Assembly: GCA_013400975.1 (NCBI GenBank)
Contig: WBMZ01000175.1
Span: 385,501 to 449,500 of the forward strand
Length of the DNA: 64,000 nt
Origin: Atrichornis clamosus
Lineage: Eukaryota > Chordata > Aves > Passeriformes > Menuridae
Reading direction: 5' to 3'
How positions within the stretch are numbered: position 1 is the first letter of the stretch; the number at the start of each line of letters is the position of its first letter. Positions 1-12,372 of this stretch are shown here, one piece after another. The notes beneath the pieces are model-generated. The model did not search any database. It was not told the origin of the DNA and saw nothing but the letters and a program-made list of their open reading frames with translations. The translations under genes and the position numbers were made by a program.

Positions 1-335
1 GGCATTTTTTATCACTTTCAAAACAAGAAAATTCAATTTGTCTACATTTAGGTGCCACAGCACTGTACACAACTCATAATTTTCCATGTTAGTTCTGACA
101 CCCTTTCCAAGACGAGCACTCTCCCATTTTGTCATATCTGCAAAGAGGAAGACTGTGAGTTAGGGCTGCCTGGCTCTGATATTGATCACATGCTCATCCT
201 CCCTCAGCTATTTGATGTGGACACACCCCTCACCATCTCACCCACACAGCAAGGAATGACCACAAATCACAGCAATCCCCATCCTGAAATGTTTTAGGAA
301 CAAGAGTTAGGTATCTTTGGGGTTTGTCTCTGCTA
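1..335. other. no recognisable feature
   Basis: Unique-looking, mixed-composition DNA. The only open frame (52-297, 81 codons) resembles no family I know and has no supporting splice or start context. Nothing else is visible. Confidence 0.6.
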
Positions 336-375
336 AAGTTAAACTTCAACTTCTTGGTTGAAGTTAAACTTCAAC
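336..375. repeat. paired 15-bp direct repeat with nested palindrome
   Basis: The 15-mer AAGTTAAACTTCAAC occurs exactly at 336-350 and again at 361-375, an offset of 25 bp. The second copy with its four upstream bases is the palindrome GTTGAAGTT-A-AACTTCAAC (357-375), with 9-bp arms and a one-base centre. AACTTCAAC of the first copy (342-350) can also pair with GTTGAAGTT (357-365) across a 6-base loop. The block could therefore form two alternative hairpins. All of this is seen directly. Function is unknown, and a local duplication is the simplest explanation. Confidence 0.85.
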
Positions 376-3300
376 GTCTTTACAGTTTATTTAATATGCT
401 TTGTTCATGTTCAGTAGAGGCATCTTTTCCTGAGGCGCTTGGAGAGTGCATTGGGGGAAAAGGCAACAGATTTTCCAGATATCTGTACCTAAAATTAACA
501 ATTTACCTACATGCAAATGCCCATGAATGTAAACTGATCTTCAGAAATATGGTGGATTTAGATAATTTTTAGTGACAAGGAGACAAAAAGTGCCAATTCT
601 GTCTTTATTCAGTTGGTTTTCTACATATGACATTTTTATTTTCCATTTCCCTGGAGTGCAGACAACTGAGAGGCTCCAGGTTTAGCCTTTGAAATGTTGG
701 TACAGCTGTGGGGTGACAGCTCACAGAGCAGACACCAGCACACACAAGGGCCTACAACACAAATGCTCAGAGAAGTCTAAATTCACAAAAGCCTAATGTG
801 CTGAAGAAGTTCATCAGCAGTCACATTGTTAAACAATTTCAATCCGCTCTAGTTCATACATTTCTCTTGGTTACAGCAAAACCTCATGCAAATCTGCTGC
901 ATGTTCCCAGCAATAGAAGGGTCTCATGGCAGCAAATAATGAATTTCACGTTTGGCTTTGAGACTTAAAACCAACTGAACTTAAAACTCACTAACAAAAG
1001 TATGACCCATCCACGGACACAGTCTCCATTTCCACTTTTCCAAGCAAGAACTGCCTCTACCCTGAATCTAGACAGTTTTTGATTGTCCCCCAAATCTGGA
1101 ACTGATGGCAAAAACACAGAAGAGGCAAAAGAACCAATGTTTGTTTAGCAGCAAGTTAAAGGAAGAGTAAACTCCTTTCAAACTTCAGATTGGTCTGACA
1201 AATGTCAGGAAAAAGGGAAAAGCTGAGACAAGAGAAACTGAAGCCTTTAGCCCGTGACCTCCTGCTCTCAGCAGGGATTTCTTTCACAGACAGATGCTCC
1301 ATATCCCTAAGCCCTCTTAATGACTTGGGTAGTTCCAATGGCAGCAGAAATTATGTTCTCTGCACCTCTGGTCACAGAGAGGACTGGTGGGAGACAATGC
1401 TTCCAGCCACCACCCAGGAGCCAGGGAACCCTTGTCTGTTCCCACTGCCCCTGTGATAAACAAAGAAGGTGTGGAAAGGGCAGTTGTCTTGCACCAGGTT
1501 TTGCACCAGCCATGAGGGAGACTGGAGGAAGGCCAACCTCCTCATTGTTCTGGGAGCCTGCTCACAAAGACTCTTTTATTTAAATTGTTTTGTGTCCGTT
1601 TTGTTCCACCAGACCCACTCTAAATAGGCATTTTGTTTGCTATTAATGAAATCTGCTTCAATTTCAAAAGTTCTGTTTGCAGGCTGCAATCTCAGTCCCA
1701 GTCCAATTTAAATATCTGTTGTTTTGGTGGTGGACTTCTGGACTACATCCCTGTAGCTCAATGCCAAAAACATAACAGAGAAAATTTCACCCACGGTTAG
1801 GAGCCATCTGGTTCTGCTGCTCTGAAAAGTGAGACAGATAAGGAGCTGTATGATACCCATGTAAGGCAATTTGCTGGCCTGTTTATCATACCTGACTCTG
1901 GGGTGCACAGCTTTATTTTGATTTGATAAAAAGCAAAGGAGTACAGCTGCAGCACACTGCTGCTTCACTAAGTCGACAGATGGGCATCACTGCAAGGAAG
2001 CCACATGGCATTTTTTTTGTTAAACTCAGCTCATTAGGTTTTATCTGCAATATGTTGCTGTATTGGCAGAAAACCTTTCAGCGGGCAGAAACATTAGCCA
2101 AAGTTTGTCAACAGATATAGGGAAGATCCTATCATGGAAGGATATGTGCTGGGGCAGGAGTGGGCTGTGATTGCTTCTCAATGCTCACAAGTCAACTCTT
2201 CAAATGTTTTTCAGCTCTCTATAATTTGTACCATAATGGCAGTTCTGACTTGCATATTAATAGAACTGCTATTCACAGCTTGCAATTGTTGGGGCATTTC
2301 AAGACAGTTCACAAATCACTTTGTCTGAATAGGTGCAGGAAATTCGTCAGCAAAACCTGAACTTTTTCTGGAATTGGGAATTTTTGCTTGCCTCTGACCC
2401 ATAAGAAAAAGCTAGATGCCCACATTTTTATGATAGTGAAAAGTGCATTTTTTAGCTAAGAACTACAGGCTGTATTATTTTGAGACAGTTTGGGTTGTAA
2501 ACAGTCCTTCCCTATCCTGGGCTATTCCAATGGGCCAGTTTAATTTGAGAAAAAGTCAAGCTAATTCTGTGCATTAGTAGCAGCTTTAGCTACAGATTGG
2601 CAGATTTGGAAAGCAAACCAAAGTACTTGCAGTTCACAGAAGAAATATTAGAAACTTAGAAAAGTTTCTCCTCCAGGAGAGAACTCGAACGGGCTGCTCT
2701 GGTAGCTCAGAGGCATTTCAACACCTGCCCACGTGGGAGTCCCAGCACCAGCTGTTTCACAGACTGGGTCCCAGTGAGGCCTTAGGAGCTCTCAGGGACA
2801 CTTCTGACACAATTCTGCACCACCCCATCAAAAGCCATTTAGGGAGCCAGGAGACAACCACATCTACACCTTAGTCCATGTCAGAAATGTGCTTTCAAAC
2901 CGACCACCCTGACCATTCCCAGTTTGCTTTGGGGGATGTCCACAAAGGGGTCTGGGAGCACATCTCTGGGCCCCTCTTAGATGAAACTAAACCATCTGCA
3001 ATAATGACCCACTCCTTGACAGGCATTCAGTCCTCAGGACCAAATCAATGCAAAACATCCCCCCAGAAACACACACAGTTTGGATATCAGGCCCTCAGCA
3101 CCATTTCACCCTCCACATCTCCAGCACTAGATAACTTGCTAAAGCAAAAGCCTTGAAAAATCTCTCTTGTTTTAATTTACAGGGGGTAAATTTAATTTTA
3201 CATTAAGGGTTTTCATTTACTTTTAACTCAAGCTAAATCAAATCAAACTCAGCCAAAATTTAATAACTCCAGCTTAAACCAAAGTGGGAATACCCATGCG

Positions 3301-3540
3301 GTTTTCTGGTTACTCTAAATTTACCAGTCTAATAAGATACTTTGAATTAAACCATACCAACTCAGAATTTAAATGTAACCTTTGTGTCTGTGAAAGAAAA
3401 CATTTTTCAGTGATACAGCTAGCTGAGCTATGTTTTCCATTAGTGGAAAATGTGATCACATTCTGAGATACTTTATATTTTTATACTGGCTTTTATTTTT
3501 AGCCCTTTCTGTGTTAGAGCAGCGCCCATTATCTCACTAT
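376..3540. other. non-coding stretch, nothing recognised
   Basis: No gene, repeat family or strong composition signal was recognised. Open frames are all under 95 codons (longest 2878-3156, + strand, 92 codons) and look like chance. The stretch 2640-3160 is more GC-rich than its surroundings. The stretch 3170-3540 is AT-rich, with several AAATTTAA-type words. Confidence 0.5.
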
Positions 3541-4010
3541 AATTAAAGGTCACTGCTCCTGTTACTATCTATGGCTATAAAACTTCGTGGTAAGACGCCA
3601 TATCTTGACCCAAAATTAATAGATGTATTTTAGATCATGCATTTCCCCTTCCTGCGTTGCCCGGCCCGTGTGCACGTCACAGACACCCTCCAGCCCTCAG
3701 CCATTTGAGGAGCGTAGCTGAAAGATACTTTGAAAGGGAGAGGTCACAGTCTCTGGAGACACAGCTCGAACCGTCAGTGGCATCCATCACCCCACGGGGT
3801 TCGCCAGCAAGGAGCAGACAAAGCTCCCACGGCAGGGAACAAGCACGCCAGGGTTTGGTGCCTGGTCACCGGGGAAGCCTCAACCCCTGGTCCCCTCCGA
3901 GGGGAGCAGCTGCCGTGCTGGGGGAGGCAGGCAGAGCTGCTGCCTGCAGTAACCAGGGCCTTGCTCCAGCAGTGGCACCTGAGCAAAACCACTGTGGGAA
4001 GCACTGCCTG
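3541..4010 (+). promoter_or_regulatory. TATA-like box followed by GC-rich block (weak promoter candidate)
   Basis: GGCTATAAAAC places a TATAAAA word at 3576-3582. An AGGTCA half-site of nuclear-receptor type lies upstream at about 3547. From about 3655 to 3980 the sequence becomes GC-rich, with roughly a dozen CpG dinucleotides, unlike the AT-rich DNA before it. TATA box and downstream GC-rich sequence are in the order expected of a plus-strand promoter. A TATA word is common by chance, no initiator or downstream exon can be shown, and the overlapping open frames (up to 142 codons, 3657-4085) match nothing familiar. This is a weak, inferred candidate. Confidence 0.2.
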
Positions 4011-5084
4011 ACACCAAAATCCCTTTTGGGTGGATTTGCTTTTTTGCTTGGTTTCTGCAGAGCAGCCAGCAAAGCTAACCCGTAAGTAAAGTTCACTGGC
4101 ATTTTTGTAATTCAAATAAGGAATACATCGGACTGGCAGCCAGCTCTCTCTGGCCTTACTTTGCTGCCATGTAGCCAGAGTTTACAGTACCATGGGTAAA
4201 AGGGACTCTGTGAAAGCAAAAGAGTGGTTTCATGTGTAGAAAAGAATAGCTGTAAAGTTTCCTATATGCTTTTGACCTTTTGTTGTCATGATGATCTGAA
4301 CCAGGTAACCAAGGGTGCAACAGAAACTGCAAAATAAGAGGCACATTTATTCCCTCAGAAATAGTCCTATTTCCCGATAGTCCATAAACTCCATTCGTTT
4401 CAACACCAGACATTTTCCTCCATCTCAAGCACTAGAAATTCTTCTGTCCTTTTAAATTGCAGTCTTGCTGCAGAAAAATATATACAATATCTAGGCACAC
4501 ATGAAAGCGATAAGCTCCATGGTAATTGAACAGCAGAGATTCTGCACTCCAAATTCTGCCTGAGAGCCTGTGTGGATATTGCCTTTCAAGGGCAGAAAGG
4601 GGAATGGCTTTTCCTGATAACCATTGCATATATAGATACTACAGGGAAAAAAGCAAAGGGCTATCAGCATGGTGGGACGGAGTAGGAAAAATAAATGGCA
4701 GGCTTGACTTTGTAAAAAACACCCCCAGGTTTTGCTTGAGACAGGGTCTGTATAAAGAACTGGGCCTCGACTCTGATGAAAATAAGAAAAATCATTTGGC
4801 ATCCAACTTGTAATTGATATTCATGAAAATGTATGAGATTAATGTACTCACTTGGCATTGCCCTTCAACCTTATAATGAAAGCAGTCAGGTCTGTGAGGA
4901 GGTGGCAGAGAATAAAGAGGGACAGGAAAAGTAGAAGTGAAACAGGGAAGAGGAAGAAGCAAACAGAACTGATTGATTGAAATATATCCTTTCTATGGAT
5001 TTACTGGCCAAATGCTGGTCTCTTTTGCATCACATAACTCTGGAGCTGGATGAGATTTACCCTGGTGACCTGAGTCACCCCAGA
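4011..5084. other. non-coding stretch, nothing recognised
   Basis: Mixed-composition DNA without a recognised element. Overlapping open frames of 60-103 codons occur on both strands around 4430-4860 and look accidental. A purine-rich patch lies at about 4875-4970. Confidence 0.5.
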
Positions 5085-5160
5085 CCTGTGCTCTTCTCTA
5101 CCGTGCATCAAAGCCTGCAACCCAGAGCTGGATGGAGTGCTCCAGGTGGGGTCTGCATGT
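5085..5160 (-). mobile_element. CR1 LINE fragment, internal 3' portion
   Basis: The run from 5121 to 5157 (CCAGAGCTGG, then GGAGTGCTCCAGGTGGGGTCT) matches, in reverse complement, the familiar avian CR1 block reading 'ACCCCACCTGGAGTGCTGTGTCCAGCTCTGG'. That block lies a few hundred bases before the CR1 3' end. Similarity fades on both sides and no 3' tail is attached, so this is an isolated scrap. The assignment rests on remembered family vocabulary. The limits are approximate and the outer 30-40 bp are uncertain. Confidence 0.6.
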
Positions 5161-6377
5161 CCATGAAATCTCTCAGGAGATGAAGCTGTCCAATACCCTG
5201 ACATGCTGCTACTTTCTGTTTGTGCCGTTCCCTCTGTCCTGCAGAGGGTCAGCAGTGTTGCCTTGTCCTCATTTCGCAGAAAACACAGATCCACGTCCTA
5301 TAATCCTTCACTGCTACTCTCCAGCAGAACTTTTCCAGCTCTTTGCATTGTGCTGATTATCTTGACAAGACTTTCAGCCCCCTGTGCTCTCTAGGAGGAG
5401 GAGGGTAGTGAGAGATAGCGGGTCATCTGTCCTCTGCTAATCATCATCTGAAGGGACTTTTATGCCAGTGTTGGCCATGGCCTGGTCCAGCCTTTTCATT
5501 AACAGCTTGATGGAAGGACTAGACCACCATATGGTACTAAGTGAAATGTAATTGTGAAGCCAAAGAAAGCTTCCTGATGGCCTCCAGGATTAGTCTCAGT
5601 AACAGTGTTTACAGTACAACCCACAAAACCTTGCACAAAGGATATTTCTTGTCTAGTGTACCAAAAAAAGAGAAAAATTGCAACTACAAGAACTGTAGGA
5701 AGGACCTTGTTCAGAGGCAGGGGCTCAGTGAAACCATCCTAAGGAACAAAATTGAAGTGATGCACACCTCTTTTATTTATAGCCTATCTGCATCCATCTA
5801 CCCTGTAGAGTTTCTTCTCCCAAAACTGTGGTGTAGCTCCGTGGTTGTACAGGAGATAATCACCTTCCCTGCTCAGCTTTGCAATCATGCCAGAGCAAAT
5901 ACGTGTGCAGCACATTTGACATCAGACTAAGCTTTTTTACAGTGAAAAAATCCTTGAAGGTTATTGTGGAAAAGAAAAAGTAAAAAGTTAAATATCGCTA
6001 CTGAAGTAGTACCGTGGAACCTCCTTTGAGTAACATTCCTGGACTCCAAGTTTCTCCAGAAGACACATACCCTGTCATCTTATATCCCCATCACACACCG
6101 CAAAATATTCTCCAGGGCGAGGAGACAGCTGTTTGTGGTGCATGAGGGAACAGGCAGTCCATCTGGGAAATAAAACTCCTGTGACATCCTTTCAACATTT
6201 CTAAATAAAATGTTGTTTCCAGTTATCTGACTTAAGGGAGGGGAATAAAGGACAAAGTAGGGACTTTTCTCATAAAGTTTAACTGCATTGAAAGTCCAGT
6301 TTGCTGTTAAAAGCAGTGTCAGAGGAGGTATTCAGTCAAATCTAACAGGTTTCTTAAGGCCCACAGCAGAGTGTGCT
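5161..6377. other. non-coding stretch, nothing recognised
   Basis: No gene or repeat family was identified. A pyrimidine tract ending in CTGCAG at 5244 resembles a 3' splice site, but no coding sequence of known type follows. The patch 5440-5545, with CCTGGTCCAGCC and GGACTAGACCACC words, has the feel of an old interspersed repeat that I could not name. The 129-codon frame 5541-5930 resembles nothing familiar. Confidence 0.45.
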
Positions 6378-6416
6378 GGGGGGCACTTTGGGGGAGTGCA
6401 GGGGTGGGGTTTGGGG
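6378..6416 (+). other. G-quadruplex motif, four-tetrad capable
   Basis: Five guanine runs lie in 39 bp: 6378-6383 (six), 6390-6394 (five), 6401-6404, 6406-6409 and 6413-6416 (four each). The loops are 6, 6, 1 and 3 bases. This exceeds the usual G3+N1-7 definition, because any four of the runs allow four stacked tetrads in the plus strand. The flanks are not otherwise G-rich and no promoter or transcript boundary is visible beside it. Confidence 0.85.
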
Positions 6417-8460
6417 AGGAGTTGCTGCCAAGAAAGTGAAGCAGCTCTGCAAACTGTGGCATCTACTTGAAATAACACTAACAGGAATTTCTTTTTTTGC
6501 TAAGAAAGTCTCACCTTGAAAATTAAATCACACTTCCACTTAAGGATCATGGAAGAATATGCCAGAACAAAACCTGCCTGTACCTGGGCATGGTTCCTAT
6601 TTGATTAAAATATGAGAGAATATTGCTTTGGGCCCTGCTCACACTTACTGTGCAGTAACCTCCTCACTGCACGTGGGTGTTGCTGCAGGAACTGCATCTC
6701 TGCACGTGCACTCTGCTGTCCTCTGCCCTCCAGGGCAAGGAACTCACAGCTGGGTTGAACACTCTGCCTCCATAAACGCTGCAGTGAGAGCTGGCAAGAT
6801 ACTGAAGACTTTCAGTTCCTGTTGACCCTGGTGGGAAGGGAGGGGATTCAGAATCCACTTTGAGGTCTTGCTTTGAGACTGTATCTTGTTTAAAAGGGTT
6901 GTTTGTACCATTATGAAATAAGTAGGTCACAGACAACCCTTACCAGTGTTCCAGTGTACCCACTTTGCTGTTGGTATGGATTAGTAAGAAAAAAGTAACA
7001 TTATTCTTTTCTCACGTGAGGATGCAAATTATCTTCTCATGTTTCATTTCATCACAAGAAAAAAGGACAGCTGAACTGCCCACATCTCCTTTTGATTTTT
7101 CTTCTGTACCTTTTTTGCCTGGTTACTAGGACTTCCCTTCATCCCTTTTGTATCAGGACAGAGGCAGGACCTTGTTAGGTTGCCTCTTTGTATTTAAGAA
7201 ACCAAATCTGCCCCCCTGCTGGCATTGAAAAACATAGAGGAAAGAAAAACACTTTCTGACCTCCAAAGAATTTTTTGAATTAAGCAGATCCTCCTTTCTT
7301 TTTCCCCAGAAACCACAGAACAAAGCTGGTAGTGATTGGTCTGTATGAAGTTAAGAGATACCAGGAACTCAGCGTTCAATGTGCCATTACCCCAGAGACA
7401 AATTCCCTCCAATTTACCTTCCTGGTTTTGTTTCTCTCTTCTTTGGCCACATTGTCCTCCCTCTGTGCTTATGCCAGTGCTGAGCAGGGAAAATATCGAG
7501 GTCCAAGCTGGAAAACAGCAAATGAACTCTTTCTGTACCTTAACTGATTTCTCAGGTCAATGAGGACTTCATGAGCCAGTTTTTCCTTATCTCGAGAGTA
7601 ACAGTGCATATGGAATGAAGACATTTATATCCAGCTCCAGGAATGGCAGGATAACTATATTTATCTTTCCAGGTGATTGTGTCAGACTCATCACCATGGC
7701 ACCTGCAGTGCACTGACTTTTAGGTACAACCTTTTGCTGCAGAAGCCTTTTGGTGGCCCTCACCCCACTGCTGGGAGCCAGGAAGTGCAAGGGACCACTG
7801 ATGCTGCTCTTGAGTTATTTGGGGAGGAGGGTAAATGTTAGTCTTGTGAATCATTTCTTACTGTTTGCATCATAGCTCACTCTGGTATGCCAAGTGCCTG
7901 AGCGCTCCTTGCAGGCTGAGGGGTTGTGGATTATTAATCACCCCTACTTTCAAATATATAAATCATGATACCAGTAAAGGCAAAGGAGGAGAAGCAGCAA
8001 TCTCCTGTTAACCCTCCCAGCTCAGAGGATGCTGTCTGTCCTGACCTGATTTGTACAGAAGTCCTGGGTTGTCCTTGTGCCAGTCACCTCTCCAAGAGAG
8101 AGGCCTCTATAATTTAAAGTCTCCCTCAAACCTACTCAGGCAGTAATTCTCACATCCACCAATTTTGGGGTTGTAGGCCAGGCCAGGAAGATGACAGGGA
8201 GGTTCCAGGTGCCAGGCTCCTATAATGAGGGAAAGCAGCTGGCTGGATATCAGATCCCACTTCATTCCTTATATGAGAGCCTGGAACAAAAGCACACAGC
8301 ACTGCTGCAGACAAAAATAAGGTTGGGTAGAGAGACAAGACACACTGGGCATTGAAAAAACACAGGGAAGATAATCTTGCTGGGATTCCCAGATCCATAG
8401 AAATCAGGATAGTTTAATAAAAATTCACAGATAATTTGATGCTAATACAATTCTCAGATT
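6417..8460. other. non-coding stretch, nothing recognised
   Basis: Mixed-composition DNA with short open frames only (under 91 codons). The stretches 6480-6640 and 6960-7100 are AT-rich. No repeat family was recognised and nothing suggests an exon. Confidence 0.5.
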
Positions 8461-8500
8461 GAAAAGGAAAAAAGAAAAAGAAAAAAAGAAAAAAAGAAAA
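8461..8500. repeat. purine-only A-rich low-complexity tract
   Basis: Forty consecutive purines, mostly A with single G interruptions in a loose GAAAAA pattern. It could be a decayed poly(A) tail, but no retroposed body was recognised on its left, so it is annotated only as low complexity. Confidence 0.9.
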
Positions 8501-10599
8501 TTTCCTCCTTCACTCCTGGATTATTCTACCTTTTACCTAGGCTAAAACCATATTTCTAAACTGGAGCAGACCTTTCTCAGCTGATCTAAATATTATATCC
8601 AATAAATACTTATTGGGGTAAGGCTGCATCCAAGCCAAGCCCACAGGCTAGACAGTCTTCTAGTTTACAGGAAATCTTTCAAACTTCACAGACCTTCATC
8701 AGTGCCAGAAATCCATATTGACTCCCATCCGAGCTAATGCTGTTCTCAAAAACCAGAGGAAACCACTGCTCAGGCTGGACTCTCTTTCAAAGCTGCAACA
8801 AGATCTGTAACCCAGGAATCACATCTTCATTCAAGCTCCAGACAGTGCATAACCACAGCATTTAATGGATCACTACTCTCCTCCAGCTCACCATAGGTAG
8901 GAAACAGTTTGAGTTCATTCTAAGTAAATTTGCAGTAAACAAATAGGTTCAAAAAAGGGTTGTTTTCAAAATGTTCATGTTTTAAAATAATGCTTTATAA
9001 AGCACTGATAGTTCAGGTTAGGAGAGAAAAAGGAGTGGGTAGGGTAGGTTTTTAAAAAGAAAAATATTTTAATAAGATTAAGATGTAATACTGAAAAAAA
9101 GAAGATATTTTATGACTGGAAAGACAAAATTTACAAACCAAAATCACTGAAAGTGATTTATCTCAAGACAGCATCATGGTCTGATGACAGCAAGGTTCAG
9201 CTCAAGAGATGCATCTCAAGACAACAGTGCCAGCCCTGACTTCTCCCTACCTCAGGTCTAGGAAATAGCTGTGAGCCCAGGGAGAGGACCATGCTCTCTT
9301 CAGCTCTGGGACCAGGTCCTGCATGCAGGAGAGACACTGCTGAGATCTTCAGAAGGCTCTCCCTGGGTAGGGCAGGGAGCTGACAGGATCATCAGGCTAG
9401 ATCTACAGCAAAAATTTTCCACCAATATGAGATTTTATTTAGCTAAACCTCTCCTTCCCCAGATTTGTGTATGGGCATGAGGTCTGTCCATGCCAAGCAT
9501 CCTCGGCTGCTCTGGGAAGAGGAAGAAGTGCTGCTGCTTAGAGCAGCTATTGCAGCAAAAAATCCACAGTACGTGCACTGGTAGTATTTTGTCCAATAAT
9601 TTGGTCTCTTTAAAATTAAATATAACACAGAAAGACAAATTATTGCTAATTGTAGTGACTTGTGTGCATGTCTTATGCTACAGCACAGATTAATATTCAG
9701 GGTTTTTTCTGTTGTGCTCCAATGTTTACAGCTAATAACAGTAAATCTGGTTTTTATGTCACTAGTTAGCCATAGTGCTCCAAAGGCCTTGCAGCCAAGC
9801 CAAGCAGCTGAAACCCTAATTACAGTGATGATGAGCAAGGCCTGCAGTCTCAGTATTCCTCAACACTGGTTTGATTTCAGGCTGAGCTGTATCCTAACTG
9901 GGCATGTTTATAGAGATCACAGAAGGCTGGTTTGTGAGCACATACAGCCAGGCCCTCGTGCACATCAGCAGGGTCCTGTTCCAATCCCCAGGGCTCCAGC
10001 CCCAGGGAAGGGTTGGTGTCAGTGGGGCTGCTTCATTTTACAGCTGCAGAGCACATTACATTTAAGCATTTGCAGCACCAGAGTGGGTCTTAAATATTGA
10101 AGGTTTATCCTGCAGTGGGCTAAAAGGATTCACATGTCCTTGGAGCAGCAGGCATTTAGTACATCTCTGGAGAAGCCCAGTCCTCTGCATAGTCATTTTC
10201 TGTTATCATCTGAGCAAGGCTGTGTACACACTGTCACAGTGGGTAAAACTCACCCCTGTGAACACACTCTGCATGGAGCACACCTTAGCCCGAAGCTCCC
10301 TTCAGCCTTTGAAGTGAATACGAGTGAATTTATACAAGGAGAAAACTCCATCCTCTCTAAATTATCCAACCCTGGAGCTAAAAGCCCCGATGCACAGGAC
10401 TGCATCTTGAACATGCATTCAAAACCTCTGCAGATGTGATTGGGTCAGTGCAATACCTCTGCTCAAATTTAGATTGACAACTACAGAGAGCAGCTGGAAC
10501 ACTCCTAAAAGGAAAAGTACATCAGATTCCCCTTTCTGTTGAGACTCAGTAGGTCCAGCACAGAGAATCTAGAACACCAGCAGTGCCTCAAGAGCCGTA
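8501..10599. other. non-coding stretch, nothing recognised
   Basis: AT-rich between about 8920 and 9130, with A- and T-runs, then mixed composition. Overlapping open frames at 9443-10100 (131 codons minus, 146 codons plus) show no known domain and no conserved start. They are treated as chance. Confidence 0.5.
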
Positions 10600-10720
10600 A
10601 AAATAAAATGTCATCTGCATAAATTAATCAGGTATTTATAAATAGCTAATAAAATGGAGAAACTTGTGTATGAAGCAGGAACAAAAAGATGTCAATATGG
10701 TTAAGTAAATGTAAGCTGTT
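10600..10720. promoter_or_regulatory. AT-rich, possible conserved non-coding element
   Basis: The block contains a close series of homeodomain-type and AT-hook-type words (ATAAATTAATCAGG, TATTTATAAATAGC, TAATAAAATGG). It has no CpG, except at the very left edge, and no repeat vocabulary. Such texture is typical of vertebrate conserved non-coding elements. Conservation cannot be assessed from one sequence, so this is inference only. Confidence 0.2.
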
Positions 10721-11219
10721 ACAAAGTTTTCTCACTTATTTGCGATTAAGGCACAGCCAAGTTCAGCCCTTTGTGTTCCCAGAGGAGGGTGAGGATAAGC
10801 AGAGGCACTGAGATCCCACCTAGGGCAGCCTGGCAGGGTGGAAAGCCAACGTAGGCTCTCAGGAAAGGGTATGTGTATTTTGCAGTTGGAATGGGAATCA
10901 TATGGCTCATGGAGCCACACAGGGATTGTTGGTTGGCCTAGGTGTAGCTGGTAGCAATTCTTCACATGGACAAGGTCTCAGCTCTCCAGGCTGCTGTCCC
11001 AGGAGCTGCCTCAAGGAACCTGCCCTAAGATATCAACAAAGCCATTCTCCACGTAATGATGCCAGGAAGCAGTCTGCTTTACCTGAGAAGAAGTTGGATT
11101 TATCTGGACACAAAAACTACTGCAGAATACCTGTAGAGCAGGAGCTGTCCCAGAATAGCTCAGGCAATCAGGCTGCCTACACAAACAAGCCATCAGCAAC
11201 TCATCTTGAGTCATCTTGA

Positions 11220-11400
11220 ATCACAGAATGGCAGAATTTGTTTAGGTTGGAAAAGATTTCCAAGAACATCAAACTCACCCCTAAACCATGCCCCCAAGTG
11301 CCACAGCTGCATGTGCTTTAAATCTCTCCAAGGATGGAGACTCCACCACTGCTTAACTCAAACTTTTGGGTTGAGAATGACTTTTCCTGGAGGGAAAAAT
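11220..11400 (-). mobile_element. CR1 LINE 3'-end fragment
   Basis: The left edge begins with the reverse complement of a CR1 tail (TCACAGAATGGCAGAATTTG) followed by TTTAGGTTGGAAAAGA. It continues through the diagnostic block ACCATGCCCCCAAGTGCCAC (11286-11305) and GGATGGAGACTCCACCACTG (11332-11351). The usual 'CCTGGGCAGCCTGTTCC' segment is missing. The following CTTTTGGG...TTTTCCTGG resembles the next CR1 block, so a small internal deletion is likely. The element lies on the minus strand and is 5'-truncated, as most avian CR1 copies are. Similarity may trail on to about 11460. Confidence 0.85.
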
Positions 11401-12360
11401 ATACAGGAAGGATATGTGGCCTGGATGAAGCTCAAGTTGTATTTCCTATACTCTCTTCATACAATGAACTTCTCCAGGGCTCTGCTGCAGTGTTCTCCCA
11501 GACAGAGGGGGCAAATTTAGGTTTCTGCTGCATTGATGACAGTGGCTTTGCCCTCATGTACTGAGCAGGTATTGGCCCATTTTCTTCTTCTCAGATACCA
11601 GTTTCTGACCTTTTTCTCAGATCCCAGCTGTTATTTTTCTAATCTACCTAGAAGTAAATATTGCCAGGAGCAAGACTCTTCTTAGAAGGGCTCCTGAATC
11701 TTCTCTCCTGTTTTCTAAGATCAGTTGAATTAGACCAAGAAAGCCACCCTGTAGTCATATGAACTATATATTGAGTATGCTGATTTGATTACAATTACTG
11801 TGGTTTCCTGGGCTAACATTTAAATGGGAAAAGACATTCAAAATGAACTAATATTAGATATAGGCCTTGCAGGCATAACACTTATTGTGCTGAAAACTTG
11901 GAATACTGGAATATGAGATCTGGGGGGAAAATCCGTCTAAGTGTTTTATGCAAATTGTAAGAACGTAAGAAGGAGAAAAACAATACCAGAAACACAACTG
12001 AATCCACCAATTAAATATTGTTTTATGGGCAAGTTCTTCAGCAGAAAGCAGCAGCAACTTATATTTTCCACAATGAAATTGAAAATGCACCTATAGTATA
12101 GTGGATTATGACTGTGTGAAATATTACAGGGTTTTTTATTTGCTTTTGCAGGTAGTTAAATTTTAGCACTACTTACATTCCCCCTCATCCCCAAATTTAA
12201 AAGGCAATAAATTGCTTTAGTGTTTTCAATTTCTTTTCCTTCAAGAGATGTAAATTGACTGCCTGAATCCCTCTACAAACTTTATTCTTGTGAATAGGGG
12301 AGAATAATTTACAACAGCATTGGCCCCATCCAAGCCCCCTTTAGTTCCAGGTCTCCTTCC
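11401..12360. other. non-coding stretch, nothing certain
   Basis: The first 60 bp may be the decayed continuation of the neighbouring CR1. The rest is AT-rich single-copy-looking DNA. The T-rich tract at 12130-12150 ending in TTTTGCAG resembles a splice acceptor but is followed directly by GTAGTT, with no recognisable exon. Confidence 0.45.
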
Positions 12361-12372
12361 TCAGAGGTCACC

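Noticed and set aside
5206..5244. Pyrimidine tract ending CCTGCAG, a 3' splice-site look-alike
   Set aside because: No recognisable exon follows, and such sites are frequent by chance.
5440..5545. Possible old LTR or other interspersed repeat (CCTGGTCCAGCC...GGACTAGACCACC)
   Set aside because: It felt familiar but could not be assigned to a family, and no LTR ends, primer-binding site or target duplication were seen.
12125..12155. TTTTTTATTTGCTTTTGCAG acceptor-like sequence
   Set aside because: It is followed at once by GTAGTT and no plausible exon.
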